Positions 24,447 through 35,695 of a stretch of DNA of 64,000 nt are shown here, in pieces. Where the stretch lies: positions 35,999 to 99,998 of the forward strand of contig WHVA01000427.1 of NCBI GenBank assembly GCA_015179125.1. Reading direction: 5' to 3'. The DNA comes from Gautieria morchelliformis. Lineage: Eukaryota > Basidiomycota > Agaricomycetes > Gomphales > Gomphaceae. The notes under the pieces were generated by a model. It saw only the letters and a program-made list of their open reading frames with translations, made no database searches and was not told where the DNA came from. The translations under genes and the position numbers were made by a program. Each line of letters opens with the position of its first letter. Position 1 is the first letter of the stretch.

Positions 24447-25507
24447 ATGAACCTGAGCCCCGAACACAGCCCTCCACTCTTTACTTACAGGCAATATCCC
24501 TGTGTAGAAGCAATCGCAAATTATTGTGAAGGGGGGTTTCATCCAATCCATATCGACGACGTTCTGCACAACCGTTATCGCATTATCGATAAGCTTGGCT
24601 ATGGTTCGTATGGCACCATCTCGCTTGTTGACGATCTCGCCTCAGGCAGATTCGCCGCACTTAAAGTCCTTGCTGCCGATTTCTCTAAGGTTTCCGAGAC
24701 TTCAAGGTCGAAGGAATGATGGAGGCTCAGATGGTCAGGAATTTCTGGTGGAGTATTTGGATGACTTCAAGGTCGAAGGACCAAATGGCACGCATCAATG
24801 TATTGTTACCGAAGTGCTTGGACCCAGCATAGGTGCTGATATTGAAGAAATTTACGGCCCCGAGGAACGGTACCCGATAGAAATAGCAAAGAACGTCGTC
24901 GCACAAATAATGCGTGGAGTCGCGTACCTGCATAGCTGCGGGGTTGTCCATGGAGGTAAATGGAGTGTTCCTTAAGGGGTTTTAGTTGATATCTTATTTA
25001 CAGACCTTCACGTTGGAAACATCCTCTTCCGCATATCTGGGATTGAGCAGATGTCTCGTCAAGATTTACAAAAGTACCTAGGGGAACCCCGCAAACGACT
25101 ACTTTCCCGCAGAGATGGAAAACTGGTTACATCCAGCCCTCACGAACCGAAGTATGTCGTTTCGGCACCCCAACGGCAGGCACTTCTCGAGCTCTGCCTA
25201 AATTCCTCAGATGCAGTACGTGTCAAAATATGCGATTTCGGAGAAGCTTTCCTGTGGGATGGCAAACCCGTGATAACTCAACTTCACACGCCTTCCGTCT
25301 ACGCCGCACCAGAGATCATATTTCACGACCACGTTAGCCCTGGTGTGGACGTATGGGCACTGGCTGTCCTTATGCACATGGTTCTGAGTGGAGGATCCTT
25401 GTTGTTCGTTTCACCTGACGGGATTAAAAAGGAGGTCTTGAGAGAGATGGTGTTGACATTGGGTAAACTGCCGGATAAATGGTGGACGAAGTGGGAGGAC
25501 AGATCAA
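24447..25507 (+). repeat. Duplicated block, unit A
   Basis: About 1.06 kb nearly identical to 30287-31368, intron included. The similarity starts just before the kinase start codon and ends within WEDRS on the C-lobe side. The flanks are unrelated. Confidence 0.88.
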
Positions 25508-25614
25508 AGCGATGTGACTACTTAGCTCCCAAGGTTGAGGATACAATTTATTCACCCCCAATCAGACATTCCATCCACCGGCAGTGCGCGTTGTTTGCCA
25601 AAGCCTGGGGTTAG
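24447..25614 (+). pseudogene. SRPK-like protein kinase, broken and truncated copy 1
   Basis: This is a near-identical duplicate of the kinase at 30293-31930, including the same intron. It keeps the glycine-rich loop region KLGYGSYGTISLVDDL, the lysine in FAALKVL, GDLHVGNILFRI and the DFG-type CDFGEAF. A 37-nt segment present in copy 2 is replaced here by 17 nt, which shifts the frame and stops translation soon after FSKVSE. The 18-nt sequence at 24698-24715 is identical to 24763-24780, so the patch looks copied from just downstream. Homology ends at about 25507; beyond that the sequence is unrelated and the frame stops at 25614. The C-lobe is therefore missing. A short truncated peptide could be made, but not a complete kinase. 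Confidence 0.85.
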
Positions 25615-25918
25615 TCCTGTGATATCGTTCTGGGTTTGGTCGATTTGACTTTCGTTTCTGGTCCAAAGCCTTCGCCAACATTACATATGCACGTCACCTA
25701 TGTATACACTGAGCAACCATGAGTTCCTGTGTCGATTTCAGGCCAATGGGGGAGATTGCATCTTCTGGAGCGCAGTCTGACGGTGTAATCAGAAGCCGTT
25801 GCTTTTAAGGCGGATAATGGTGACCAAGAGAGTCTTCGCGTGAAATAGGCATATGCCAAGTGGAATAGACGGTTTAACCAAAAAATCGGACCCCTCGGTC
25901 ACGACACTCACCATAAGG

Positions 25919-26520
25919 CTACAATATGAGGTGGCTCTCAAAAGCCTCTTTAGGAGCGGTCAATGCTTGTGCAATCGACATCATCTGTGGAGGAACACCG
26001 AAGACGTGGTAATTTATGGGGATTTCATCGCCCTCCAGCATGGACGAATCCCACCACGGCCTGCGACGGTCTCGCTGCAACTCCGGACTTGATAGCAGTT
26101 GCTGCGCGAGCTCATTGGATGGATCCCAAATGACCTTGAGGAAAGATTCTTGCTGGGGAGGTGATAGCATCGACAAAATCACATCGGGAGCTGTTCATCT
26201 ACGCCGCAAACTAGAGGTGGGTGAAGAGCATCTTTAGACAGTTGAAACACGTACCCAAGTTTATGTCTTTTAGTGTACGAGCAAGATCGTCGCCATCCTC
26301 GGTTAATCCGTCAGACTCTTCTGCGTTTCCATCCTCGAAGTTGCGCAGCATCCCCAACATCCCATTTCGTCCCTCTGCAGACTTCGGTGCACTAGTATTG
26401 ATATCTGTCTCGATCTCCTTGCGATAGAATGTTTCTGAAGAATCAGAGTGAGGCTATATTACCGCAGAAATAGCAGTAAAAAAGTACCTCTGATCTGAAA
26501 CAGAGGTAACGGGTTACATG
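25919..26520 (-). pseudogene. HIT zinc-finger protein (ZNHIT2-like) fragment lacking the finger
   Basis: Minus-strand exons resemble the region after the finger in fungal ZNHIT2-like proteins, which take part in R2TP/snoRNP-type assembly. The first recognisable piece is LCFRSE (about 26490-26515). It joins across a short intron to HSDSSETFYRKEIETDI; the usual finger cysteine before SETF is Ser here. Acidic sequence with DDLARTLKDINL follows. After another intron come PDVILSMLSPPQQESFLKV and DPSNELAQQLLSS, then RRRPWWDSS. It stops at 25919, short of the usual family C-terminus. No sequence for the first half of the HIT finger is visible upstream. I read this as a 5'-truncated relic; divergent splicing of an unusual gene is less likely. 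Confidence 0.5.
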
Positions 26521-26753
26521 TGCTTGCGTGGTGCGTGGTGTGTACACAAGTACCCGCACGTTTCGGGTAGGTGCGAGACGACCACGTCTTTCCCTCGGCC
26601 ACAATACCCCATACAGCGACCGAGGTAACTCATTCTCTCGCTCGTCTATGGGACACGTATTAATAGTGCCTGTACCTAGATTTGATTCAGGTATTCAGGC
26701 ACATTACATCTAACGTGCAGATCTCACCATTTCAGTACAGATCTACTTCTACT

Positions 26754-27137
26754 ATGTCAGACTTATACTCAGAGACATATAACGGCATTGAAATATTCAT
26801 GAAGAACACGCACAAACTCGAACAGGCTGTAATCGGCGAGCAGTACCGTCTTGTACGGGACGCAATAGATGGTGGGTGGTTTGCACCAAATTTCTTTGGT
26901 GGCAAGGTCGTCAAGGGGATCAAAATCATGTATGGATATTGTTTGATGGCTGATGTGTTGCTGACGTGAACCAGTGGCAGTGTGCACTGCACAACGTTCA
27001 GTGGTACAGAGGTAGATGGATCACATCTAACAATCAGCGTATTTCCGGGACGAAAATCGGCCCATATATACCTTGACCCCACCAATGGTAATACTGCGAC
27101 AGCTGATACTTCAGTGCGCGAGGTTGATTGGCAATAG
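26754..27137 (+). CDS. Small hypothetical protein, two exons
   Basis: ATG 26754 opens a frame beginning MSDLYSETYNGIEIFMKNTH. It joins through a GT-AG intron (about 26931-26976) to a second exon beginning GSVHCTTFSGTEVDGSHLTI and ending VREVDWQ, with the stop at 27135-27137. The product has about 112 residues, no signal peptide and no membrane segment. The second half alternates polar and hydrophobic residues as beta strands do. I do not recognise a family. Clean splicing and an open frame in a zone of broken genes suggest a real or recently lost gene. Confidence 0.45.
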
Positions 27138-27278
27138 TGACATGTATACTTAACATTGTGTACATAAAGCTCCAAGGGAAGCTCGGTGCAATCAACAAGC
27201 GAAACCAGCCATCCGTCCGTAGGCTCAGACTTTAGTCCGTCTGTTCGCCCGCTGGCATCACCTTGAATCCTTACGGCA

Positions 27279-28240
27279 CTACATGCCTGCTCCCTTAACA
27301 AACGACACAACACCTTCCCTTTCCTCGTCTTCTTGCCGCTCCCGCCTGTCCTGCGACTTGGTCCCTTCGCGCATAAGCATGCTTGCTCGCGTCGCGGGCT
27401 CAAATGCGTTGTCTAGTCCTTCATTGGCGCACTACATTCCTTGTAGGCACGAGCACCGATCTCGGCAGCCACGCGTTGCGCCTTCTCCCGGCTCACATAC
27501 TGATCCGAGTTGGGAGACCCAGGCGCGAAGATCAGCCTTGCAGCCTACGAGAAGCATCGGGACAGCTTGCCCACAGACCGACCAGACTTCTTCCATCCAC
27601 TATGCGCGATAGTGTTAATGAGATAGTGGTGGAGTAGTTAGCGAGAGTACAGTGACTGCACGTTGTCTAGCGAGTCTGGAGTGTCGATGGAGAATGCAAT
27701 GAGGATCACATGTGATTTTGAATACGACAAAGGTCTGAGAAGAGATAGTGAGCAGTAAGAGATATCGGTGAGAAGTCCGTGGGTGTCGACCTCGTACTCC
27801 TCCCGCCCACTGTGAACGTGCTCGATGATCTGAGACGGCAACCGGATTATCATTCCACGCACGCTGTACCACATAACGCTAATTGCACAGGCTTTCCATC
27901 GAGGTGAATTTCCGCAACATAGTTGCCGAAAATAGCTGACGATGCAACGTGTCAATATCAGCAACTATCACAGAACGAATGGAACACCACCCACTTGGTT
28001 GCTGTAGTCATCACCCGCAGGACATACAACGAAGCTCAGCAGGCTCATGGTGGATAACTAGAGGTGGAAGGCGGCCTAAATATTCCTTTGGAAACTCACC
28101 TAAAGCAAAACAGCACAAAAGACTAGTCTGATGAGGAACACATAGTCGTCGACTCCGTCAATGCCTTGCGCTTAGGAACGCCTGAAAGCTTGCACGTACT
28201 TTACCACAGGCCCCATCACAAGTTTTCGACGAAGCTGAAA
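27279..28240 (-). pseudogene. Decayed Rho-family small GTPase
   Basis: Fragments in several minus-strand frames follow the order of a Rho/Cdc42-type GTPase. The P-loop remnant DGACGK is near 28210-28230, preceded by RRKLV with the intervening residues lost. FGNYVAEIHLDGKPVQLAL follows, with the switch II motif WDTAGQ degraded to CGTA. RPLSYSKSHVILIAFSID and DSLDNVQ are at about 27690-27745. The base-binding region reads PMLLVGCKADLRAW, then SREKAQRVAAEIGARAY. The C-terminal frame stops at 27279-27281 without a clear CAAX prenylation box. The pieces are separated by frame changes that short introns cannot explain, and the P-loop is shortened. A working GTPase is very unlikely. Confidence 0.72.
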
Positions 28241-30286
28241 GGCTGTCAGTTCGTACAACGATCCACCTTGAGAGTCGAGGGCAATAACGCGATACGCACG
28301 GGTACTTGGGACATGGCGCAGGCGCCTGGTGAAGAAAGAAAATGGGGTGAAGTGTCGTCAGATAAAGAAAGAGAACTAGAACGGGACGAGAGAGGCTCGA
28401 CCTTTTAGCCTTGCCGGATGTCAAAGTGCAGGCTGCGCAGCCAAGTCCGCTGTGTACTCATTGTAACAAAATACAATCACACGGAAAATATAAGCCTACA
28501 CTGAGCACAATCTAATGAAGGGTACCATCTGGTATACCTAGTGTTCATTCGATCTAATGTGAGAGTTGAACTTCGATCCGGATCCAAGGCCGATTCTTCC
28601 AATTCCACCGAATCTCAGGGCGAAGCCTGACTCATATACGATGGTGTCGCCCACACTGGACACAGGGCCTAGCCATGAGGAACTCGCCTCCAAAGATGAG
28701 GCCTCCGGCGATCGCGAGCCCGATGACGGTGCCATAGGATCGCTGAGGGTATGGTTGGGCCTCTCAGAGTAAATCAGTGAGGCCAAAATAGAGGTGAGTG
28801 AGGAATGAGTACAAAGACAGAGATGGACTCTCCTCTGTTGCGGTTTCGACGAGCGTGCTGAACTTGTAAGATGTGACCAGTAGACACGTTGGAATAGTGA
28901 TGGAGATGGGTGATCTGTCCGTGTATGTTCTCATCTGGCATCAGAAACCCAAGCAACCAAGTGAACAAATTGTCTCCAACGGTGCTGTAAAACGCGCCAG
29001 CGGCATAGATGGACCACTCGTGTGAATTCACGTGGTGTTAAAAATGCTTCTCTGGGCTCGACATACGGCGTTAATGAACAGACCACAGGTCAGGCAAATC
29101 GCCGGTTTGTATATGTACGATGCGGCTTCAGCCTTCATTGGGCTGGGGTGGTAGGAGGAGGGCTAGCTCAAAGTAATTGGAGGTCGTGTGGCGGTTCCAA
29201 AGTCGTATAAATCCGGGTAGTTCGGTTGCATATAAACTTGATGGCACGTGTATTGATCCACCAGGATGGGGCCACAGGAAGCCTGTCCCTGTCTGATGGT
29301 GAAAGCCATGAGGGACAAAGGGGGCACAAACGCGTGTGCTTTCATCCGCAACCAAACACCGCTTACAAATGGCATGGGCCTAGATGTTGAATGGTTTTCT
29401 TGCTATTAGAGTTCAAAGTGATACAGCGATCATGAACTTGTGCATCGCTTAAGAATTGATGGCAAGACAGCATGCTTACCACATGTCATCAAACGTACCG
29501 TATGACATATGTATGGCTGAGGTTTACCAACCACAGCGTGGAAATTAATCAGCGACCATTGTATAGCACAAGCCTTAAGAAGGCACTCAACTATTAAGAA
29601 AGGTATGGATATTAACCTGGCGTATCCTTACTTGTCAATCCATTATTGGCTTCAAAGGCGTCATTAACCCTCTGGGTGCGCTCGAATACTAGAGGTCTCG
29701 TAATCCGATGCCGCTGTTTATCCCGCCGTCGCTCGTCGTCACGCAATACACCCTGATACATTCTCTTCACATGTGGAAACAAGCTCATGGTAGTCCCAAG
29801 ACGATAGATATTATGAACAAGTACACACATTTCTTTCCCATTCTTGCAAAAAATGCATACCCCACACGGTCATGGCGGAGAGTATAATTGAGCCCACCAG
29901 GGTGATTTTCGCGGCTCGGCTCATACAGATGATTGTTGCAGAAGATGTTTGACCAAACGATCGATGCGGGTCCGATTATCAACTGAAACTGCAGACTGAG
30001 TCGTCCACATGCGCTACAGAAGTAACGTTTATCTAATCTGGCGACATACAGCAGCTAAACCATGACGCACTCATACGTTTCATAGAATAGTTGACACAGA
30101 TATTTGACACAGATAGAATACAAGTTTCGTAGGAATAGGCGCTAAAGTGGTTGAAATCTGGTATGTCCAGAAATGGATGTGGGCGGCTGTGGCGGATTTT
30201 GAATTGGCTCGCCGACTCAGCTGTGTGTTCAACAAAATCGCAGTCGGCCGACACAGCTGCTGACACCTCGCCATATTTCTCACCAC
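28241..30286. other. Unassigned sequence with minor open frames
   Basis: I recognise no family in these 2 kb. Minus-strand frames at 28538-28786, 28774-29031 and 29128-29375 lie in series and could be exons of one gene. One alternative frame near 28670-28720 gives a hydrophobic stretch that could be a membrane segment. A further minus frame at 29612-29830 has no known motif. No repeat is evident. Confidence 0.35.
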
Positions 30287-31368
30287 ACGAACATGAGCCC
30301 CAAACAGAGCCCTCCACTCTTTACTTACAGGCAATATCCCTGTGTAGAAGCAATCGCATATTATCGTGAAGGGGGGTTTCATCCAATCCATATCGACGAC
30401 ATTCTGCACAACCGTTATCGCATTATCGATAAGCTTGGCTATGGTTCGTATGGCACCATCTGGCTTGTTGACGATATCGCCTCAGGCAGATTCGCCGCAC
30501 TTAAAGTCCTTGCTGCCGATTTCTCTAAGGTTTCCGAAGTTGCCATCCATCGCCGTCTCAAACAACGGCAGCTGAATGATGGGGGCTCAGATGGTCAGGA
30601 ATTTCTGGTGGAGTATTTGGATGACTTCAAGGTCGAAGGACCAAATGGCACGCATCAATGTATTGTTACCGAAGTGCTTGGACCCAGCCTAGGTGCTGAT
30701 ATTGAAGAAATTTACGGCCCCGAGGAACGGTACCCGATAGAAATAGCAAAGAACGTCGTCGCACAAATAATGCGTGGAGTCGCGTACCTGCACAGCTGCG
30801 GGGTTGTCCATGGAGGTAAATGGAGTGTTCCTTAAGGGGTTTTAGTTGATATCTTATTTACAGACCTTCACGTTGGAAACATCCTCTTCCGCATACCTGG
30901 GATTGAGCAGATGTCTTGTCAAGATTTACAAAAGTACCTAGGGGAACCCCGCAAACGACTACTTTCCCGCAGAGATGGAAAACTGGTTACATCCAGCCCT
31001 CACGAACCGAAGTATGTCGTTTCGGCACCCCAACGGCAGGCACTTCTCGAGCTCTGCCTAAATTCCTCAGATGCAGTACGTGTCAAAATATGCGATTTCG
31101 GAGAAGCTTTCCTGTGGGATGGCAAACCCGTGATAACTCAACTTCACACGCCTTCCGTCTACGCCGCACCAGAGATCATATTTCACGACCACGTTAGCCC
31201 TGGTGTGGACGTATGGGCACTGGCTGTCCTTATGCACATGGTTCTGAGTGGAGGATCCTTGTTGTTCGTTTCACCTGACGGGATTAAAAAGGAGGTCTTG
31301 AGAGAGATGGTGTTGACATTGGGTAAACTGCCGGATAGATGGTGGACGAAGTGGGAGGACAGATCAGA
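30287..31368 (+). repeat. Duplicated block, unit B
   Basis: Direct copy of 24447-25507, separated from it by about 4.8 kb. It is 20 nt longer because unit A carries a replacement at 24698-24714. Confidence 0.88.
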
Positions 31369-31930
31369 ATACTTCGACGAGAATGGTTTATTCATTGGGG
31401 ACAGGACGCACTTCCCGGGTGTATCAGGGCAGTTCCTGAAAATGCCTTCCGAGAGGATGGAAACGGAGGAACTTGAAGGACTCGAAAAACTCTTCCGTAT
31501 GATGGTCTCTTATGGGGTAACGGATCGGATTTCGGCAGCTGAGGTTGTACAACTAACGCCGCAAAGTTGGATGAAGGGCAGTCATAAAGAGCTTAATATG
31601 CTTCAGCACCGACATTGTTCACACTGCAGCCATTTGGCGACGTCTTTGGTTCGGACGGTATGCTGGAAGGCACAGCAGCCCCTTCAGGAATCGACACCGA
31701 ACGGAGACTCGCAGGTAACCTTTGCAACTACACCTGCCACTGTCACTCTGAAGAATACGGCGACCATCGATTCCGCTGTGCTTGCCACCTCGAACGGTCG
31801 TGGTGGTTCCAGTCAGCAGCTGGGGAGTACCAGTTTCGTGAACAGCAGCGGTGCCGTGGGGGTGATGCATGCACCCCCGGGTGCCTTGGCAGCAGGAGCA
31901 GTGGTGGTTGGTAGACATGTGATGCGATAA
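30293..31930 (+). CDS. SRPK-like serine/threonine protein kinase, copy 2
   Basis: This kinase resembles the SRPK (SR-protein kinase) group, which is expanded in Agaricomycetes. ATG 30293 begins MSPKQSPPLFTYRQYPCVEA. The N-lobe has KLGYGSYGTIWLVDD and the ATP-binding lysine in FAALKVLAAD. One intron of about 46 nt follows GVVHG and joins it to DLHVGNILFRI, giving an HGDLHxxN catalytic loop instead of the usual HTDIKPDN of SRPKs. The magnesium motif is in KICDFGEAF, the APE motif in YAAPEII, then DVWALAVLMHM. The C-lobe continues through KLPDRWWTKWEDRSEYF and RISAAEVV. A Ser/Thr/Gly-rich tail of about 100 residues precedes the stop at 31930. All main kinase motifs are present, so activity is plausible. 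The tail may contain an unrecognised intron. Confidence 0.82.
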
Positions 31931-32559
31931 CATACAATTCACGTGTGTTAGATGGACTTTCCTTGGACATGATTCTCACCATTTAGGAATGTATTTTATT
32001 CACTACCTATACCAGATATCGGCCTAATCAAGAGTGATTAGTGTGACTTGGTCTTTCTACCCTCCTGTATCCTTTATGACTACTCTTCATCCAACTTTGC
32101 TGCGTTAGTTGTACAACCTCGAGACCATCGTATGGATGACTTTTCAAGTTCCTCCATTTTCATCCTGTCGGAAGGTATCTGTAGGAACTTCCCTGATATA
32201 GGCGGTAACTTCGTCCTGTCTCCAGTGAGTGCACCATCCTCGTGGAAGTATTCTGATCAGTCCTCCCATTCTAGGTATACCACTAGCTCTCATAATGCTC
32301 CGTGGCATGGAAGAGGCAGCGAGCCTGGTCTACATTCTAGTGACCTTAGTTTTATTCCTGGTAATTCCACTCGTGAACAGCAACCACCTCCCTAAAGGTG
32401 AGAACCCGGTCCCTCTTATTATCTTCATTAAAAGATGATGGTGGTGGTGGTTGTTTCGAAGAAGCAATGCACCTAGGAAATATCTGAGGCCAAAATTCTG
32501 TGCCATTGCTGGCATGTCATGTGGTATGCACCTAGTGCCATTGGGGTAGGTCACGTGGT
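31931..32559. other. Spacer at the gene/transposon boundary
   Basis: This is the 3' flank of the second kinase copy. The open frame 32048-32395 has low complexity and no recognised motif. Nothing else is supported before the first retroelement fragment. Confidence 0.4.
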
Positions 32560-33060
32560 TTGGCCACACCTCAGAGCTCTAGATAGTGATCTAGGGCTTA
32601 TAGCTCCTTGTATGATGACATGGGCACCCATGTCACATCACCTAGGGTCCAGTGGACCTGGAATTCCAGATCCATTAAGTTTATCCATTGATGGGATAAA
32701 ATCTCGTCGACGAGCCATTCCTCGTCATCATTTGAGCCAAAGTCATAGAATGACTTAGCCTTGTGATGGGGGAATAAGTTGTCATTGTTAGCCTCATACC
32801 TACATACAAGGCTGGAGTGGAAATTCAGTGCGATATGTCGATTCATCAGTTCATCGGGCAATCTAGTGTAACCATCGAGGCCTTGTTATGGGCCTCAATC
32901 ACACAATATGGTCCAATGTACCATGGTATGAGTTTTCTGGCCCTTCCTTTTGGCAGGGTCAGGTTTTGAGTCAATAAGTACACATGGTGATCGATCACAT
33001 ACATGTTGCTCACCGCGTGTTCTTGTTGTGATAAATAGATATGCACCCATCTCACTATAC
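32560..33060 (-). mobile_element. Ty3/chromovirus pol 3' fragment with chromodomain
   Basis: The minus strand encodes the end of a Ty3-type polyprotein. LTLPKGRARKLIPWYIGPYC is the post-integrase barrel. After a stop comes a chromodomain with EEWLVDEILSHQW and EFQVHWTLGDVTWVPM. Stops and frame changes separate the parts and no LTR is attached. It differs from the chromovirus at 48930-55120, so it belongs to another lineage. Confidence 0.7.
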
Positions 33061-33299
33061 AAGTATAAAAGAAAACACACTAAATATATATACCAAGAAA
33101 TGAACCTATCACAATGGATACAAATCAATACACAGATAAATGAGTGAACAGGCTTATCTTTTCTATTGACTAGATAAGATAACAGTTGCTGGCCCCTCTT
33201 GTGGCTGTGCAAGGCACCGACCTCAGTGATCAGTCAGAACCTGAGCGCTGCCTGACTGCAGCAGGTGCTAGGCCATTGGCAAAACAGGAATAAATGCTG

Positions 33300-33880
33300 T
33301 AGCATTCACCACACTGCAAAGTAGCTTCGGACCTGACGGGAATTAAAGAAGGAGAGTATATGGAGATATTCTGTGACTTGTGAGCTTGGAGGGAGCTCAT
33401 ACTGGTGACAGGGTTGAGGATGGGTATATGCTTATGTGCTATACCAAGGCTTTATTTTTCTATTGCTCCACAGACACAACCTGCTGTTTAATATCCCCCC
33501 ATCTTATTGACAGGGGCTTTATATGGTCTGCCATAATTTTAGCTTGAATACTTGTCACTGAAAACACCATCTACATCACTAATGCTCCACAATAGATGCA
33601 TGTAGCCTCCCCCTTGTCTACATGCAATGTTTCGACCCATTTCTCTGTTATCTCGAATCCTGGTACTCATTGACATTATAGTATAAGTAGCTAGCACCAA
33701 ATGCATGTTACAGTAGCCAGAAAGCATCTGTTCTCACTCGAACATTCCTTATATGTGTGTTTGATCACTGTACGGTCTATCTTCCATTGATTTACTTTAG
33801 TTCTTGGTTGAGACTATGACAAAACCATATACTATCTACTGCTCTGAGATCTAAAGCCTCGAAGTTCTCATTATCTTGTT
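33300..33880. repeat. Diverged copia LTR-like sequence
   Basis: This AT-rich stretch shares short blocks with the right arm of the 41.7-43.7 kb inverted repeat, for example TATAGTATAAGTAGCTA near 33675. It lies on the 3' side of the minus-strand copia remnant. The limits are approximate. Confidence 0.4.
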
Positions 33881-33884
33881 CAAT

Positions 33885-35570
33885 GACCTTTTCTCACCAG
33901 CTGCGTCACCTGACCAACTTGGATCGTCATCAGCGCAATCACCCTGAGCTTAGTCAAACACCACATATATTCAGATGATGAGGGAGATTAGGATACACTC
34001 ATCATTGAGTGTCCAATCATTAATATCAACTCAATATCATGCCACGATTGAGTAAATGATTTAGGGACTTCTGTGAAATATGCCCCATTTTTTGGTGAAT
34101 TTCCATGGCTGACATGCATATATGCGCTTGAGCATTCGGTGACTGGAGGTCTAGTTGATATAAGCCATTGACTTTCGGTGCTTGCATCAATATCTTTCCA
34201 GTAGAGCTAGATACTGTGCATTTCTGGCCACCAAATCAAATGTTGTAGCCAGCATTATCACACCGACCAATTGAGATCAGGGTGACAGCAATTTTTGGAG
34301 CATAGTATGTATCTTGCAATGTGACTTCTACTGTCTTATCTCCAGATTTATTGGATAATACAAGCAGTCCTGAACCGAAGGCATCAAAAGTGCCTTTGTT
34401 GGCTGCTTGGATCATCCTCGGTTGGGAAAATTGACAGTAGTTCCTCAATATATTTTTGTGAGGAGTCATATGCGATGTTGTTCCAGTGCTGAGTACCACT
34501 ATAACTCCTGAGGATGTACCCAGATTAAAATTAGAGCACTCGTCAAAATTGGTGAAGGCAATTTGGCCATCATCAGTTTCCTCAGAAGAGGTCTCCTTGG
34601 CAACATTCACTTTTGCTTTACCCTTCTTCTTCTTCTTCTTGCCTTTGGCTTTTTTTCTTCTGACCTGGTCCTTGACATTCTTTACCACCTCCTTTAGCAC
34701 AGCAATTTTCAATAGTGTGTCCAGGCTTTTTGCAGTCACTGCATATATGTGCCTTCTGCCCCTTTTGGTCCTTCTTAGTAGATGAACCAATAAACACCTC
34801 TTCTTGCCGGAGATTCAATGTTTTCTTCCTGTCATATTGAGCCTTTAGTACCCTAATAATATCATCAGGGACTAAGGGTCTCCCACATTCTTCAAGTGAA
34901 GTGGCAGGGGCATTCATGACTGCCTCATAGGATGGTGGAAGTGATGCAAGGAGGATGTCCATAAATTCTTCTTCAGAAACTTTAGCTCCCATCTCATTAA
35001 GACGAGCATATAGGTCTTGGGCTTTGTCCAAATGATCTCTCAAGTCTCCATCCTCAGGACATCTCATACTGCGGAGTTGTCTCTGCAGGCTGGTGAGGAC
35101 CATCTTGGGCTTTTTGGTCATTTCATTGACCAATGCATCCCAAGTCTCTTTTGCTGTCTTTTGTTTCTGTAGCATCAGAGCTAGAGACTCTGACACTGAG
35201 ATGATTATTTGGGTCTTGGCTTGTCCATCTCTAGCAAGATATCTCTCCAGCCTCTCCTCAGCTTTGTCTATTTGTGCTTCCTCAGCATCTATAAGAATAT
35301 GGCCTGGGGGCATGACTGGAGGATCAGGAGGTTGAGTGATTCTCCCTTCTACATGCTTGAGTAGATTTTTGGACTCGAAATAGCTGATGAGAGTGGCTCA
35401 CCACAATGGCCAATTACTTCCATCTGTATCAAGCTTCTCAACTCCCAAAAGTTTCTCTGAAGTGTCTCCAGGGCCCATAACCCTGTTGGAGACAGGAATT
35501 ATAGGCAGTAGGACTGGAGTTGGTGCTCAAAAGGATAGACTAGAAATCAAGTCACTCTCTCAGTGAATTT
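33885..35570 (-). mobile_element. Ty1/copia remnant: gag, zinc knuckle, protease, pre-integrase
   Basis: Reading on the minus strand, the gag start has LDTDGSNWPLWW and SYFESKNLLKHVEGRITQPP near 35340-35440. The UBN2-type gag body includes LVNEMTKKPKMVLTSLQRQL and DILLASLPPSYEAVMNA. A CCHC knuckle reads CSDCKKPGHTIENC. A Lys-rich linker follows, then the protease region VVLSTGTTSHMTPH, where the catalytic DSG/DTG is replaced by STG. The pre-integrase HQKMGH motif is near 34080. Frame changes between gag and protease and the lost catalytic Asp show an inactive element. The integrase core and reverse transcriptase are absent here. Confidence 0.8.
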
Positions 35571-35660
35571 AGTTGTCACTAAATCTATTATACACTACCT
35601 AGAAATCAATTCACTACAGGATTTCTGGGTCGACAAATCGAAGAAAATAAGACTAATTTG

Positions 35661-35695
35661 CCTCTCTCAGTGAATTTAGTTGTCACTGAGAGAGG
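35661..35695. repeat. Perfect 13-bp hairpin
   Basis: CCTCTCTCAGTGA (35661-35673) and its exact reverse complement TCACTGAGAGAGG (35683-35695) flank a 9-nt loop. A near copy of the left arm and loop occurs upstream at about 35558-35580 without the complementary arm. Confidence 0.75.

Noticed and set aside
34618-34660. CTT/TTC tract as a regulatory repeat
   Set aside because: It encodes the Lys-rich linker of the copia gag-pol on the minus strand.
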